Assembly: GCA_004551485.1 (NCBI GenBank)
Contig: SBLD01000003.1
Location: 248,001 to 312,000, forward strand
Length of the DNA stretch: 64,000 bases
Direction of reading: 5' to 3'
Origin: Billgrantia azerbaijanica
GTDB lineage: Bacteria > Pseudomonadota > Gammaproteobacteria > Pseudomonadales > Halomonadaceae
The notes under the pieces are model-generated. The model did no database searches and was not told the origin of the DNA. It saw nothing but the letters and a program-made list of their open reading frames with translations. The position numbers and the translations under genes were made by a program. This document shows, one piece after another, positions 57,266 through 64,000 of this stretch. How positions within the stretch are numbered: the stretch's first letter is position 1; the number at the start of each line of letters is the position of its first letter.

Positions 57266-58477
57266 ATGCCGTCCTCTTCGTCTTCCATGAGCTCTCTCGC
57301 GCTGGCGCGCCTGCCCGTGGCGCGCCTGGCCTTCCGCCCCTTCTTCCTGCTGGCCGCGCTGTTCAGCGTGCTTGCCATGGTGGTGTGGTTCGCCTTCTGG
57401 CACGGCGACATCCTGCTCCGGCCCCATGGCGGGCTCGTCTGGTGGCACCAGCACGAGATGCTGTTCGGCTTTGCCATGGCCGTGGTGGCGGGCTTCCTGC
57501 TCACCGCGGTGCAGAACTGGACCGGCCTGCCGAGCCTCAAGGGTGGCCCGCTGCTGGCCCTGGTGGGGACCTGGCTGGCGGCGCGGCTGCTGATGGCCTT
57601 CCCCCTGGGGCTGCCGGCCTGGCTGCTGGCGCTGGTGGACCTGCTCTTCCTGCCGGTGGTGGGGGTGGTCATGGCGCGCCTGGTGATCGCCGCGCGGCGC
57701 TGGCGCAACCTGATCTTCCTGCCCGCCCTGGCGCTGCTGACGCTGGCCAACCTGGCCATGCATCTGGGGGTGATGAACGGCGATGCCGAGCTGATCCGCC
57801 AGGCGGCCTACCTGGCCGTGCTGCTGGTCACCCTGCTGATGACGGTGGTGGGCGGCCGGGTGATCGCCATGTTCACCGCCAATCGTCTGGGGCGGCCGAG
57901 GAAAGCACCCATTCCTGCGCTGGAGTACGCGAGCCTGGGCAGCGTCTTGGCGGTGGTGCTGGCGCAGCTGCTGGCGCTGCTGGGCGTGGCGCTGCCGGGG
58001 CCGCTGCTGGCCGGGCTCCTGGGCCTGGCCGCGATGGCCAACGCCGTGCGCCTGGCGCGCTGGGACGGCCTGGCGAGCTGGCGCGAGCCGCTGCTGTGGG
58101 GGCTGCATGCCAGCTATGCGTTCATCCCGGTGGGCCTGGCCATGTGGGCGCTGGCGGCGTTGGGCGGCCTGCGCACCGAACTGGCCGTGCACGCCCTGAC
58201 CATCGGCGGCATGGGGACCATGATGCTGGCGATGATGGCGCGCGTGGCGCTGGGCCATACCGGCCGGCAGATTCGCACCCTGCCCGGCATCGGCGTCGCC
58301 CTGGGGCTGATGGTGGCGGCGGCGATCGTGCGCTCGCCGGTGCTCGCGCTCTTTCCGCAGATCACCCACTGGACCTACAACCTGAGCATCCTCTTCTGGT
58401 GCCTCGCCTACCTGGTGTTTCTCTTCCACTACAGCGCACCGCTGCTCAGCCCGCGCCTGGACGGCAAGGATGGGTAG
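57266..58477 (+). CDS. nnrS: NnrS family haem-copper membrane protein (second copy)
   Basis: A 403-aa membrane protein of the NnrS family with about twelve helices. It has FRPFFLLAALFSVLAMVVW, LVWWHQHEMLFGFAMAVVAGFLLTAVQNWTG (family signatures with conserved His and Trp, spanning a helix hairpin) and GGRVIAMFTANR. It keeps more of the classical NnrS motifs than the copy at 3.2 kb. The ATG at 57266 is preferred because the upstream reading frame covers the FNR box. It probably relieves NO stress during nitrite reduction. Confidence 0.92.
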   Translation: MPSSSSSMSSLALARLPVARLAFRPFFLLAALFSVLAMVVWFAFWHGDILLRPHGGLVWWHQHEMLFGFAMAVVAGFLLTAVQNWTGLPSLKGGPLLALVGTWLAARLLMAFPLGLPAWLLALVDLLFLPVVGVVMARLVIAARRWRNLIFLPALALLTLANLAMHLGVMNGDAELIRQAAYLAVLLVTLLMTVVGGRVIAMFTANRLGRPRKAPIPALEYASLGSVLAVVLAQLLALLGVALPGPLLAGLLGLAAMANAVRLARWDGLASWREPLLWGLHASYAFIPVGLAMWALAALGGLRTELAVHALTIGGMGTMMLAMMARVALGHTGRQIRTLPGIGVALGLMVAAAIVRSPVLALFPQITHWTYNLSILFWCLAYLVFLFHYSAPLLSPRLDGKDG

Positions 58478-58546
58478 GAGTCCCGGCGCTCATCTCGCCG
58501 GATAGTTGAAAACGAACGCTAAGCGCTACAGGGCAGAAGGACGGTC

Positions 58547-58942
58547 ATGATCGAGCACTACTTCCTCGTCAAGCACCTGCACATGACCACCGCGGCACTG
58601 AGCCTGCTCTTCTTCGTGGTGCGCGCGGTGTGGTCGGTGCGCGGGGCGCCGATCCTGCAGCGCCGCTGGGTGCGGGTGCTGCCGCACGTCAACGACACCC
58701 TGCTGCTCACCCTGGGCGTGGTGCTGATGGTGACGCTCGAGCTGTGGCCCCACCAGCACCCCTGGCTGGCCGCCAAGCTCGTCGCCCTGCTGGCCTACAT
58801 CGGCCTGGGCACGGTGGCGATCAAGCGCGGGCGCAACCCCGGCGTGCGTGCCGCGGCGGGGGTGGCGGCGGTGGTCACCTTCGCCTACATGATCGGTGCC
58901 GCCATCAATCATCATCCGCTCTCCTGGCTGGCCGCGGCGTGA
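58547..58942 (+). CDS. SirB-family membrane protein
   Basis: A 131-aa protein with four membrane helices, of the SirB2 type (start YFLVKHLHMTTAALSLLFFVVRAVWS; VLPHVNDTLLLTLGVVL). The biochemical role is unknown. Conserved histidines at both ends of helix 1 and in HVNDT could bind haem, but this is speculation. It lies 69 bp after nnrS2 and probably forms part of that unit. Confidence 0.8.
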   Translation: MIEHYFLVKHLHMTTAALSLLFFVVRAVWSVRGAPILQRRWVRVLPHVNDTLLLTLGVVLMVTLELWPHQHPWLAAKLVALLAYIGLGTVAIKRGRNPGVRAAAGVAAVVTFAYMIGAAINHHPLSWLAAA

Positions 58943-59016
58943 GCCTTTCCCCGTCCGGAAGGGCTTCTATACTGAGGGCACGTTGCATTACCCACCCGCC
59001 AGCGAGGGAGATTCCC

Positions 59017-59334
59017 ATGAGCAAACACGACCTGCCCACCGGTGCCGGCAAGGTGGCCGAGCACTACCCCGAGATCTGGGAGGCCTTCCAGGCACTCGGC
59101 CAGAGCTGCGCCGAGTCGGGGCCGCTCGATGCGCGCACCCGGCGGCTGGTGAAACTGGCCCTGGCGGTCGGGGCCGGTTCCGAAGGTGCCGTGCATTCGC
59201 ACATGCGCCGCGCCCTGCGCGAGGGGGTCGAGCCCGAGGCCCTCAAGCAGGTCGCGCTGTTGGCCATTCCCACCCTGGGCCTGCCTTCCAGCGTCGCCGC
59301 CCTGACCTGGATCGATGACATCACCGAGGGCTGA
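59017..59334 (+). CDS. Carboxymuconolactone decarboxylase-like (AhpD fold) protein
   Basis: A 105-aa protein of the CMD/AhpD superfamily (start of fold TRRLVKLALAVGAGSEGAVHSHMRRALREG). In AhpD-type members the turn before the histidine carries CxxC; here it reads SEGA, so the redox dithiol is lost and only the His remains. The single cysteine is near residue 28. GCGAGGGAG precedes the ATG. Function unknown. It lies between nnrS2-sirB and norCB, and a hairpin follows it. Confidence 0.8.
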   Translation: MSKHDLPTGAGKVAEHYPEIWEAFQALGQSCAESGPLDARTRRLVKLALAVGAGSEGAVHSHMRRALREGVEPEALKQVALLAIPTLGLPSSVAALTWIDDITEG

Positions 59335-59342
59335 TGCCTGCC

Positions 59343-59377
59343 GTCGCGGCCGGACGGCATCGCCGTCCGGCCTGCGA
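59343..59377 (+). terminator. Hairpin after the CMD-like gene
   Basis: GTCGCGGCCGGACGGC pairs with GCCGTCCGGCCTGCGAC around a 3-nt loop with one mismatch. No T-run. It isolates norC from upstream transcription. Confidence 0.65.
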
Positions 59378-59440
59378 CAATCCGTCGCGACGCCACGAGG
59401 GCCGCTGAGTGCACGGTTCGACGACAACTTTTTCGGCTAT

Positions 59441-59454
59441 TTGACCAAGATCAA
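59441..59454 (+). promoter_or_regulatory. FNR/DNR-type box upstream of norC
   Basis: TTGACCAAGATCAA matches 9 of 10 positions. TACTCT (59478-59483) is near the class II -10 position, and the expected transcript start lies within the NsrR operator. Confidence 0.78.
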
Positions 59455-59484
59455 TGCCTTTCTGGCGGCGCTCCTGTTACTCTA

Positions 59485-59507
59485 AACATGCATCAAAAAT
59501 GCATGTT
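59485..59507 (+). promoter_or_regulatory. Perfect NsrR operator upstream of norC
   Basis: AACATGCAT-CAAAA-ATGCATGTT is the most symmetric NsrR palindrome in the window (25 bp with flanking A/T). It covers the predicted transcript start, so NsrR blocks the promoter that FNR/DNR activates. Confidence 0.9.
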
Positions 59508-59576
59508 TAAAAAGGGGTGGGACCGCTCGTCCGTGGCGGGGTCCCGCAAATGCAAGCAAGCAAGGGGGGATGGCCC

Positions 59577-60029
59577 ATGACCGAAGGCCTTACCAAGGCA
59601 GCGGCCCGCAATATCTTCTATGGCGGCTCGTTGTTTTTCTTCCTGTTGTTCGCCGCGCTGACGGCGCACAGCCATTGGTACATGGTGAACGAGTCCACCG
59701 ACAGCGAGGGGCTCAGCGAGTCCGTCGAGCTCGGCAAGCACGTTTGGGAAGAAAACATGTGCATCAACTGCCACAGCATCATGGGCGAGGGGGCCTACTT
59801 CGCGCCGGAGCTGGCCAACGTCTGGGAGCGCTATGGCGGCCACGAGAATCCGGAAGGGGCGCGCATGGCACTGACCGCCTGGATGAAGGCGCAGCCGACC
59901 GGGGCACCGGGACGTCGTCAGATGCCGCAGTTCAACCTCAGCGACGAGGAGCTGAACGCGCTGATCGACTTCCTCAAGTGGACCGACTCCATCAACGACC
60001 AGGAGTGGCCGCCGCACCCCGCTGGCTGA
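59577..60029 (+). CDS. norC: Nitric oxide reductase cytochrome c subunit
   Basis: A 150-aa membrane-anchored cytochrome c. The N-terminal helix (about 13-30) anchors it; the haem motif CINCH is at 62-66. It passes electrons to NorB for 2NO to N2O. The ATG at 59577 gives the usual TEGLTKAAARNIFYGG start after an AGGGGGG. It forms one unit with norB (47 bp apart). Confidence 0.96.
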   Translation: MTEGLTKAAARNIFYGGSLFFFLLFAALTAHSHWYMVNESTDSEGLSESVELGKHVWEENMCINCHSIMGEGAYFAPELANVWERYGGHENPEGARMALTAWMKAQPTGAPGRRQMPQFNLSDEELNALIDFLKWTDSINDQEWPPHPAG

Positions 60030-60076
60030 GCGGCGTGACGTGAGTCCGGGTTGATGACGCAAGGAGAACGATACCG

Positions 60077-61423
60077 ATGAAATACGAAACCCAGAAGGTG
60101 GCCTTGCCATTCTTCATGGTGGCCATGGCGCTCTTCGCACTGCAGATCGTCTTCGGTCTGCTGGCGGCCACTGTCTATATCGCACCCAACTTCATGGCTG
60201 AGCTGATGCCCTTCAACATCATGCGCGTCAGCCATACCAACCTGCTGATCGTGTGGCTGCTGATCGGCTTCATGGGCGCCACCTACTACCTGATGCCCGA
60301 AGAGACGGAGCGGGAGATCCACAGCCCCGGACTTGCCTACCTGCAGCTGGCGATCTTCGCCTTTGCCGGTGCGGCGGCGCTGGTGGGCTACCAGTTCGGC
60401 ATCCACGAGGGGCGTGAATTCCTCGAGCAGCCGTTCTGGATCAAGGTGCTGATCACCATCTCCTACCTGATGTTCCTGTTCAACACCAGCATGACGCTGC
60501 TCAAGGGGCGCAAGACGGCCATCAACCTGGTGTTGATGCTGGGCCTGTCGCTGGCCGCAGTGTTCTGGCTGTTCGCCTTCTACAACCCCTCCAACCTGGC
60601 GGTGGACAAGCTCTACTGGTGGTGGGTTGTGCACCTGTGGGTCGAGGGCGTGTGGGAGCTGATCATGGCCTCGCTGCTCGGCTACCTGCTGATCAAGATG
60701 TCCGGCGTCGACCGCGAGGTCATCGAGAAGTGGCTCTACGTCATCGTCGGCCTGTCGCTCTTCTCCGGCCTGCTGGGCACCGGCCACCACTACTACTGGA
60801 TCGGCGCGCCGAGCTACTGGCAGCCCATCGGCAGCATCTTCTCCACCCTCGAGGTGATTCCGTTCTTCGCCATGGTGGTGTTCGCCTTCTACATGTTCTG
60901 GAAGGGCAGCCGTAACCACCCCAACAAGGCCGCCATGCTGTGGTCGCTGGGATGCCCGACCATCGCTTTCTTCGGGGCCGGCGTGTGGGGCTTCATGCAC
61001 ACCCTGTCGTTCATCAACTACTACACCCACGGCACCCAGGTCACCGCGGCGCATGGCCACCTGGCCTTCTACGGCGCCTACGTGATGCTGATCCTGGCCA
61101 TCGTCACCTATGCCCTGCCGCAGCTGCGTCGTACCCAGCCCTATAACCAGGTGATGAACATGTGGGGCTTCTGGATCATGACCGCGGCCATGTGCTTCAT
61201 GACCTTCACCCTGACCTTCGCCGGTGTGGTGCAGACCCACCTGCAGCGGGTGCTCGGCATGAACTACATGGAGGTGCAGAGCCAGCTCGACCTCTTCTAC
61301 GTGATGCGTCTCGGCGCTGGCGTGGCCGTGGCCGTGGCTGCTGGCCTGCTGCTCTACTCGTTCTTCGGACCGGCGCGTGAGCAGGTGCCCGCCACCAGCA
61401 AGCCGCTGACCGCTGCCGAGTGA
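60077..61423 (+). CDS. norB: Nitric oxide reductase catalytic subunit
   Basis: A 448-aa twelve-helix haem-copper oxidase relative with haem b, haem b3 and FeB. Metal-ligand histidines appear in RVSHTNLLIVWLL, VVHLWVEGVWEL (with the key Glu), GTGHHYYW, and HGHLAFYGAY. It is the cNOR type that uses NorC, since there is no quinol-oxidising N-terminal extension. AAGGAG precedes the ATG. A hairpin follows the stop. Confidence 0.97.
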   Translation: MKYETQKVALPFFMVAMALFALQIVFGLLAATVYIAPNFMAELMPFNIMRVSHTNLLIVWLLIGFMGATYYLMPEETEREIHSPGLAYLQLAIFAFAGAAALVGYQFGIHEGREFLEQPFWIKVLITISYLMFLFNTSMTLLKGRKTAINLVLMLGLSLAAVFWLFAFYNPSNLAVDKLYWWWVVHLWVEGVWELIMASLLGYLLIKMSGVDREVIEKWLYVIVGLSLFSGLLGTGHHYYWIGAPSYWQPIGSIFSTLEVIPFFAMVVFAFYMFWKGSRNHPNKAAMLWSLGCPTIAFFGAGVWGFMHTLSFINYYTHGTQVTAAHGHLAFYGAYVMLILAIVTYALPQLRRTQPYNQVMNMWGFWIMTAAMCFMTFTLTFAGVVQTHLQRVLGMNYMEVQSQLDLFYVMRLGAGVAVAVAAGLLLYSFFGPAREQVPATSKPLTAAE

Positions 61424-61429
61424 CCCCTC

Positions 61430-61457
61430 GTCGACGGGGTGCGTGCACCCCGTCGAC
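61430..61457 (+). other. Intercistronic hairpin norB/norQ
   Basis: A perfect 13-bp stem (GTCGACGGGGTGC) with a 2-nt loop and no T-run, 22 bp before the norQ start. It may stabilise norCB mRNA or reduce read-through into norQD. Confidence 0.6.
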
Positions 61458-61478
61458 CCTCTTCCCTGGAGTGACGCC

Positions 61479-62294
61479 ATGTCTCATACCGCGACGGCTT
61501 CCGCTCACGCCTTCGAGCAGGAACTGCCCTATTACGAATCGGTCGGCAACGAGTGCGCGCTGTTCGAGCAGGCGTATCGGCAGCGGCTGCCGCTGCTGCT
61601 CAAGGGGCCGACCGGCTGTGGCAAGACCCGCTTCGTCAGCCACATGGCGGCCAAGCTCGGCCGGCCGCTGTTCACCGTGTCGTGCCACGACGACCTGACC
61701 GCCGCTGACCTCACCGGCCGCTACCTGCTGCAGGGTGGCGAGACACGCTGGGTGGATGGCCCGCTGACCCGCGCCGTGCGCGAGGGTGGCATCTGCTACC
61801 TCGACGAGGTGGTCGAGGCGCGCAAGGACGTCACCGTGGTGCTGCACCCGCTCACCGATGACCGTCGCCTGCTGCCGCTGGAGCGTACCGGCGAGCTGCT
61901 CGAGGCGCCGGACGATTTCATGCTGGTAGTCTCCTACAACCCCGGCTACCAGCACATTCTCAAGTCGCTCAAGCCGAGCACGCGCCAGCGTTTCGTGGCC
62001 ATGTCGTTCGATTTCCCGCCGCCCAAGGTGGAGTGCGAAATCGTCGCCCGCGAGAGCGGCCTGGCCTTCGACCGCTGTGCCGCCCTGGTCAACCTGGCCG
62101 CCAGCCTGCGCGCCATGAAGGGCCAGGACCTGGAGGAGGGCGTCTCCACGCGCCTGCTGGTCTACTGCGCGACCCTGATCGCCGCCGGCATGCCGATCCT
62201 CGAGGCCGCCTGCGCCACCCTCGTCGAGCCGCTCTCCGACGACCAGGACGTTCAGCAGGGCCTGCTCGAGGCCATCAAGGCCACGTTTGGGTAA
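61479..62294 (+). CDS. norQ: NorQ, MoxR-type AAA+ ATPase for NOR maturation
   Basis: A 271-aa AAA+ protein of the CbbQ/NorQ type. Walker A is GPTGCGKT (residues 43-50) and Walker B is GICYLDEVVEA. With NorD it inserts the non-haem iron FeB into NorB. The ATG at 61479 follows CTGGAG. The partner norD lies 264 bp downstream, beyond a repeat element, an unusual gap for this pair. Confidence 0.93.
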   Translation: MSHTATASAHAFEQELPYYESVGNECALFEQAYRQRLPLLLKGPTGCGKTRFVSHMAAKLGRPLFTVSCHDDLTAADLTGRYLLQGGETRWVDGPLTRAVREGGICYLDEVVEARKDVTVVLHPLTDDRRLLPLERTGELLEAPDDFMLVVSYNPGYQHILKSLKPSTRQRFVAMSFDFPPPKVECEIVARESGLAFDRCAALVNLAASLRAMKGQDLEEGVSTRLLVYCATLIAAGMPILEAACATLVEPLSDDQDVQQGLLEAIKATFG

Positions 62295-62348
62295 ACGGAT
62301 ACTGTTGCCGCGCTACGGGATGATCGGTACTCGCCCACATAAGGGGCG

Positions 62349-62524
62349 CCGGGGGCAGGCCAAAGAGGAGGTCCTACGCCAGGGGTGAGGAGGACCCCTC
62401 CGAACGGGTTGGCCATGGATGGCCAACCCCGGTCCTGCGAGCGGAGCAGGATGCGAGAGCGAAGCAGGGCGTCGGTAGCGTACAAGGATGTATTTACAGC
62501 GCCTCCTCGCAGGCCTGCCCCCGG
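62349..62524. repeat. Hairpin-rich repeat element with inverted ends between norQ and norD
   Basis: The ends are inverted repeats: CCGGGGGCAGGCC (62349-62361) and GGCCTGCCCCCGG (62512-62524), each flanked inward by GAGGAGG/CCTCCTC. Inside lies a perfect hairpin with 11-bp arms (GGGTTGGCCAT, 62406-62429) and a CCTGC-N7-GCAGG hairpin. No coding frame is supported. It looks like a short, non-coding dispersed element of the MITE or BIME kind that landed between norQ and norD. Confidence 0.7.
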
Positions 62525-62558
62525 ATCAGCCCCGACTATAATCCCCAGGAGACGATGC

Positions 62559-64000
62559 ATGCTGGATTTTCTTGAGGTCGAGGAGTTCGTCGGTCGCCAC
62601 TGGCACCGCTGGGCCTCCAGCGCGGCGAGCTACCCGGACCACCCCCAAGCAGCGGTGCGCCTCGACGACCTGCGCACCCTGCTCGGCGTCTTCTTTCGTA
62701 CCGGCGGCGGCGAGCCCGGCATCGAGGTGGCCGCCATCACCCGGCGCAACTCCAGCCATCGCCTGTCGCTGCGCCAGCGGCTGGGGCTGGACGAGGAGGC
62801 ACTCGACCAGGCGCGGCGCGACGAGGAGCACCTGCTGCTGCCGCCGCGCATCGCGCTGTTCCCCGAGGCCGAACTCAACCGCGACCTCTATCTGTGGCTG
62901 GTGGCCTTCCTGGCCGAGGGCCGGCGCACCGCGCACGCGCCGGACCCGCTGCAGAACGATCTGCTGGCGCTGCGTGAGGCGCGCCGCACCACCCGGGCCG
63001 TGCTCGACCGCTTCCCGGGCCTGGCCGAGCGCCACGCCCGCCTGTGCCGGGCGCTGCTCGCGGTACGTCCGCAGCGCAAGCGGCTGCCGCCCATGGAGGC
63101 GGCGCTGGAGGCGGCGCTGCGGGCCCAGCTCGGCGACACGCCGCCCGACGATGGCTGGGCCGGCGCCATGCACCGCGCCGTCATCGATGATGCCATGGCC
63201 CTGGACGACTTCCGCACGCCGCGCGGCTACCGGCCGCCGCTGCCGGTGCCGCTGTGGGGCCAGGTGGTGGCCCTGGGGACCCGTGACGGCGAGCGCGAGG
63301 ACGTCGCCGATGACGCCGATATCGCCTTGCGGCGCAACCAGCCGGACGACGACGGCGGCAAGCGCAAGGCGGAGCGCCGCGAGCAGGACCAGGCCGACCG
63401 CGACGACCCGCTGATGCTCAACAACTCGGAGAAGATGCTCTCCTGGGCCGAGATGGTGAACCTCAACCGCCACGTCGAGGACGAGGAAGAGGAGACGGCC
63501 CGCGAGGCCGCGGACCAGATCGAGGAGATCGTGCTCAGCCCCAATCGCAAGCAGGCTGCCTCGCAGCTCAAGCTCGATCTCGACCTGGCCCCCGACGAGG
63601 CATACGGCGGCCGGCTGGCCGGCCGCCACACCTATCCCGAGTGGCACCACCGCAAGCAGGCCTACCTGCCCGACCACTGCATCGTCCACAGTGACGTGCA
63701 GAGCGAGGAGGGCGAGAACTGGGAGCCCGACGAGGCGACGCGGCGGCGCATCCGCCGCGTGCGCCGCGAGTTCGAGGCGCTGCGCCCGCGCCGCGAGATC
63801 CTGCGCGGCCAGCTCGACGGTGCCGAGCTCGACATGGATGCGGTGATCCGCTCGCGCTGCGACCTGGCCGCCACCGGCGAGGCCAGCGACCGCCTCTACC
63901 TGGCGACCCGCCAGCAGGCCCGCGACCTGGCGGTGTCGATCCTGATCGACGTCTCGCTCTCCACCGAGGCGTGGCTCGAGGATCGCCGCATCCTCGATGT
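62559..64000 (+). CDS. norD: NorD, VWA-domain NOR maturation protein (3' end outside window)
   Basis: The first 480 codons are open to the right edge. It starts MLDFLEVEEFVGRHWHRW after AGGAG. The middle is acidic and charged (GEREDVADDADIALRRNQP, EDEEEETAREAADQ). Near the edge the von Willebrand A metal site DVSLS appears (ILIDVSLSTEAW). NorD works with the NorQ ATPase to activate NorB. An ATG 4 bp upstream is out of frame and gives only six codons. Confidence 0.9.
   Translation, partial: MLDFLEVEEFVGRHWHRWASSAASYPDHPQAAVRLDDLRTLLGVFFRTGGGEPGIEVAAITRRNSSHRLSLRQRLGLDEEALDQARRDEEHLLLPPRIALFPEAELNRDLYLWLVAFLAEGRRTAHAPDPLQNDLLALREARRTTRAVLDRFPGLAERHARLCRALLAVRPQRKRLPPMEAALEAALRAQLGDTPPDDGWAGAMHRAVIDDAMALDDFRTPRGYRPPLPVPLWGQVVALGTRDGEREDVADDADIALRRNQPDDDGGKRKAERREQDQADRDDPLMLNNSEKMLSWAEMVNLNRHVEDEEEETAREAADQIEEIVLSPNRKQAASQLKLDLDLAPDEAYGGRLAGRHTYPEWHHRKQAYLPDHCIVHSDVQSEEGENWEPDEATRRRIRRVRREFEALRPRREILRGQLDGAELDMDAVIRSRCDLAATGEASDRLYLATRQQARDLAVSILIDVSLSTEAWLEDRRILD

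Overview
This 64 kb window comes from a GC-rich gammaproteobacterial chromosome. The gene set and the styles of NirS, NorCBQD, NsrR and NorR fit a halophilic denitrifier, probably of the Halomonadaceae; that placement is an inference from gene content, not a database match. The window is almost entirely a denitrification and anaerobic-life island. No tRNA, rRNA, CRISPR array, transposase or phage gene was seen.

Layout. (1) 1-5.8 kb: the 3' part of nosZ, a small cytochrome c, nsrR, a DUF454 gene, nnrS and hemN. (2) 5.9-11.4 kb: a four-gene iron-uptake operon (EfeO/imelysin-like protein, cytochrome b, pentahaem cytochrome c, FTR1 permease). (3) 11.5-17.3 kb: NO/O2 signalling and defence (globin-GGDEF-EAL protein, soluble CZB chemoreceptor, ytfE, norR). 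(4) 17.5-27.4 kb: oxygen-independent metabolism (ubiT, split class II ribonucleotide reductase nrdJab, deoxynucleoside salvage deoCA-[deoB relic]-deoD-cdd, an orphan NrdG-like activase, ubiVU). (5) 27.5-32.7 kb: tetR plus an RND pump. (6) 32.7-39.8 kb: sulfur genes (cysJI, sqr, a TDT-family exporter) and two gene relics. (7) 40-44 kb: an NsrR-controlled operon with a spare SdhB-like subunit, then Yip1, MarR and P450 genes. (8) 44.7-57.2 kb: cytochrome cd1 nitrite reductase and haem d1 synthesis (nirS; nirCF reversed; nirDLGHJEN), interrupted by an SBP/diguanylate cyclase pair. (9) 57.3-64 kb: a second nnrS, two small genes and norCBQ with the start of norD.

Regulation can largely be read from the DNA. 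Four 23-bp NsrR-type palindromes precede nnrS/DUF454, a 112-aa secreted protein, the sdhB-like operon and norC. About ten FNR/DNR-type boxes (TTGAY-N4-RTCAN) lie before nirS, nirC, nirD, nnrS2, norC, ubiT, ubiU, nsrR and the TDT operon. In most of these a -10-like hexamer sits where a class II (-41.5) activator would place it. Three GGT-N7-ACC NorR sites and a textbook sigma-54 promoter control ytfE.

The most novel items are the NsrR-controlled operon carrying a complete SdhB paralogue without SdhA, together with a collapsed second copy of its promoter and 3' end 7 kb away; the cytochrome-linked FTR1 iron operon; an SBP-diguanylate cyclase pair inside the nir cluster; a P450 beside nirS with an atypical I-helix; and a tandem-repeat insertion in NirD.
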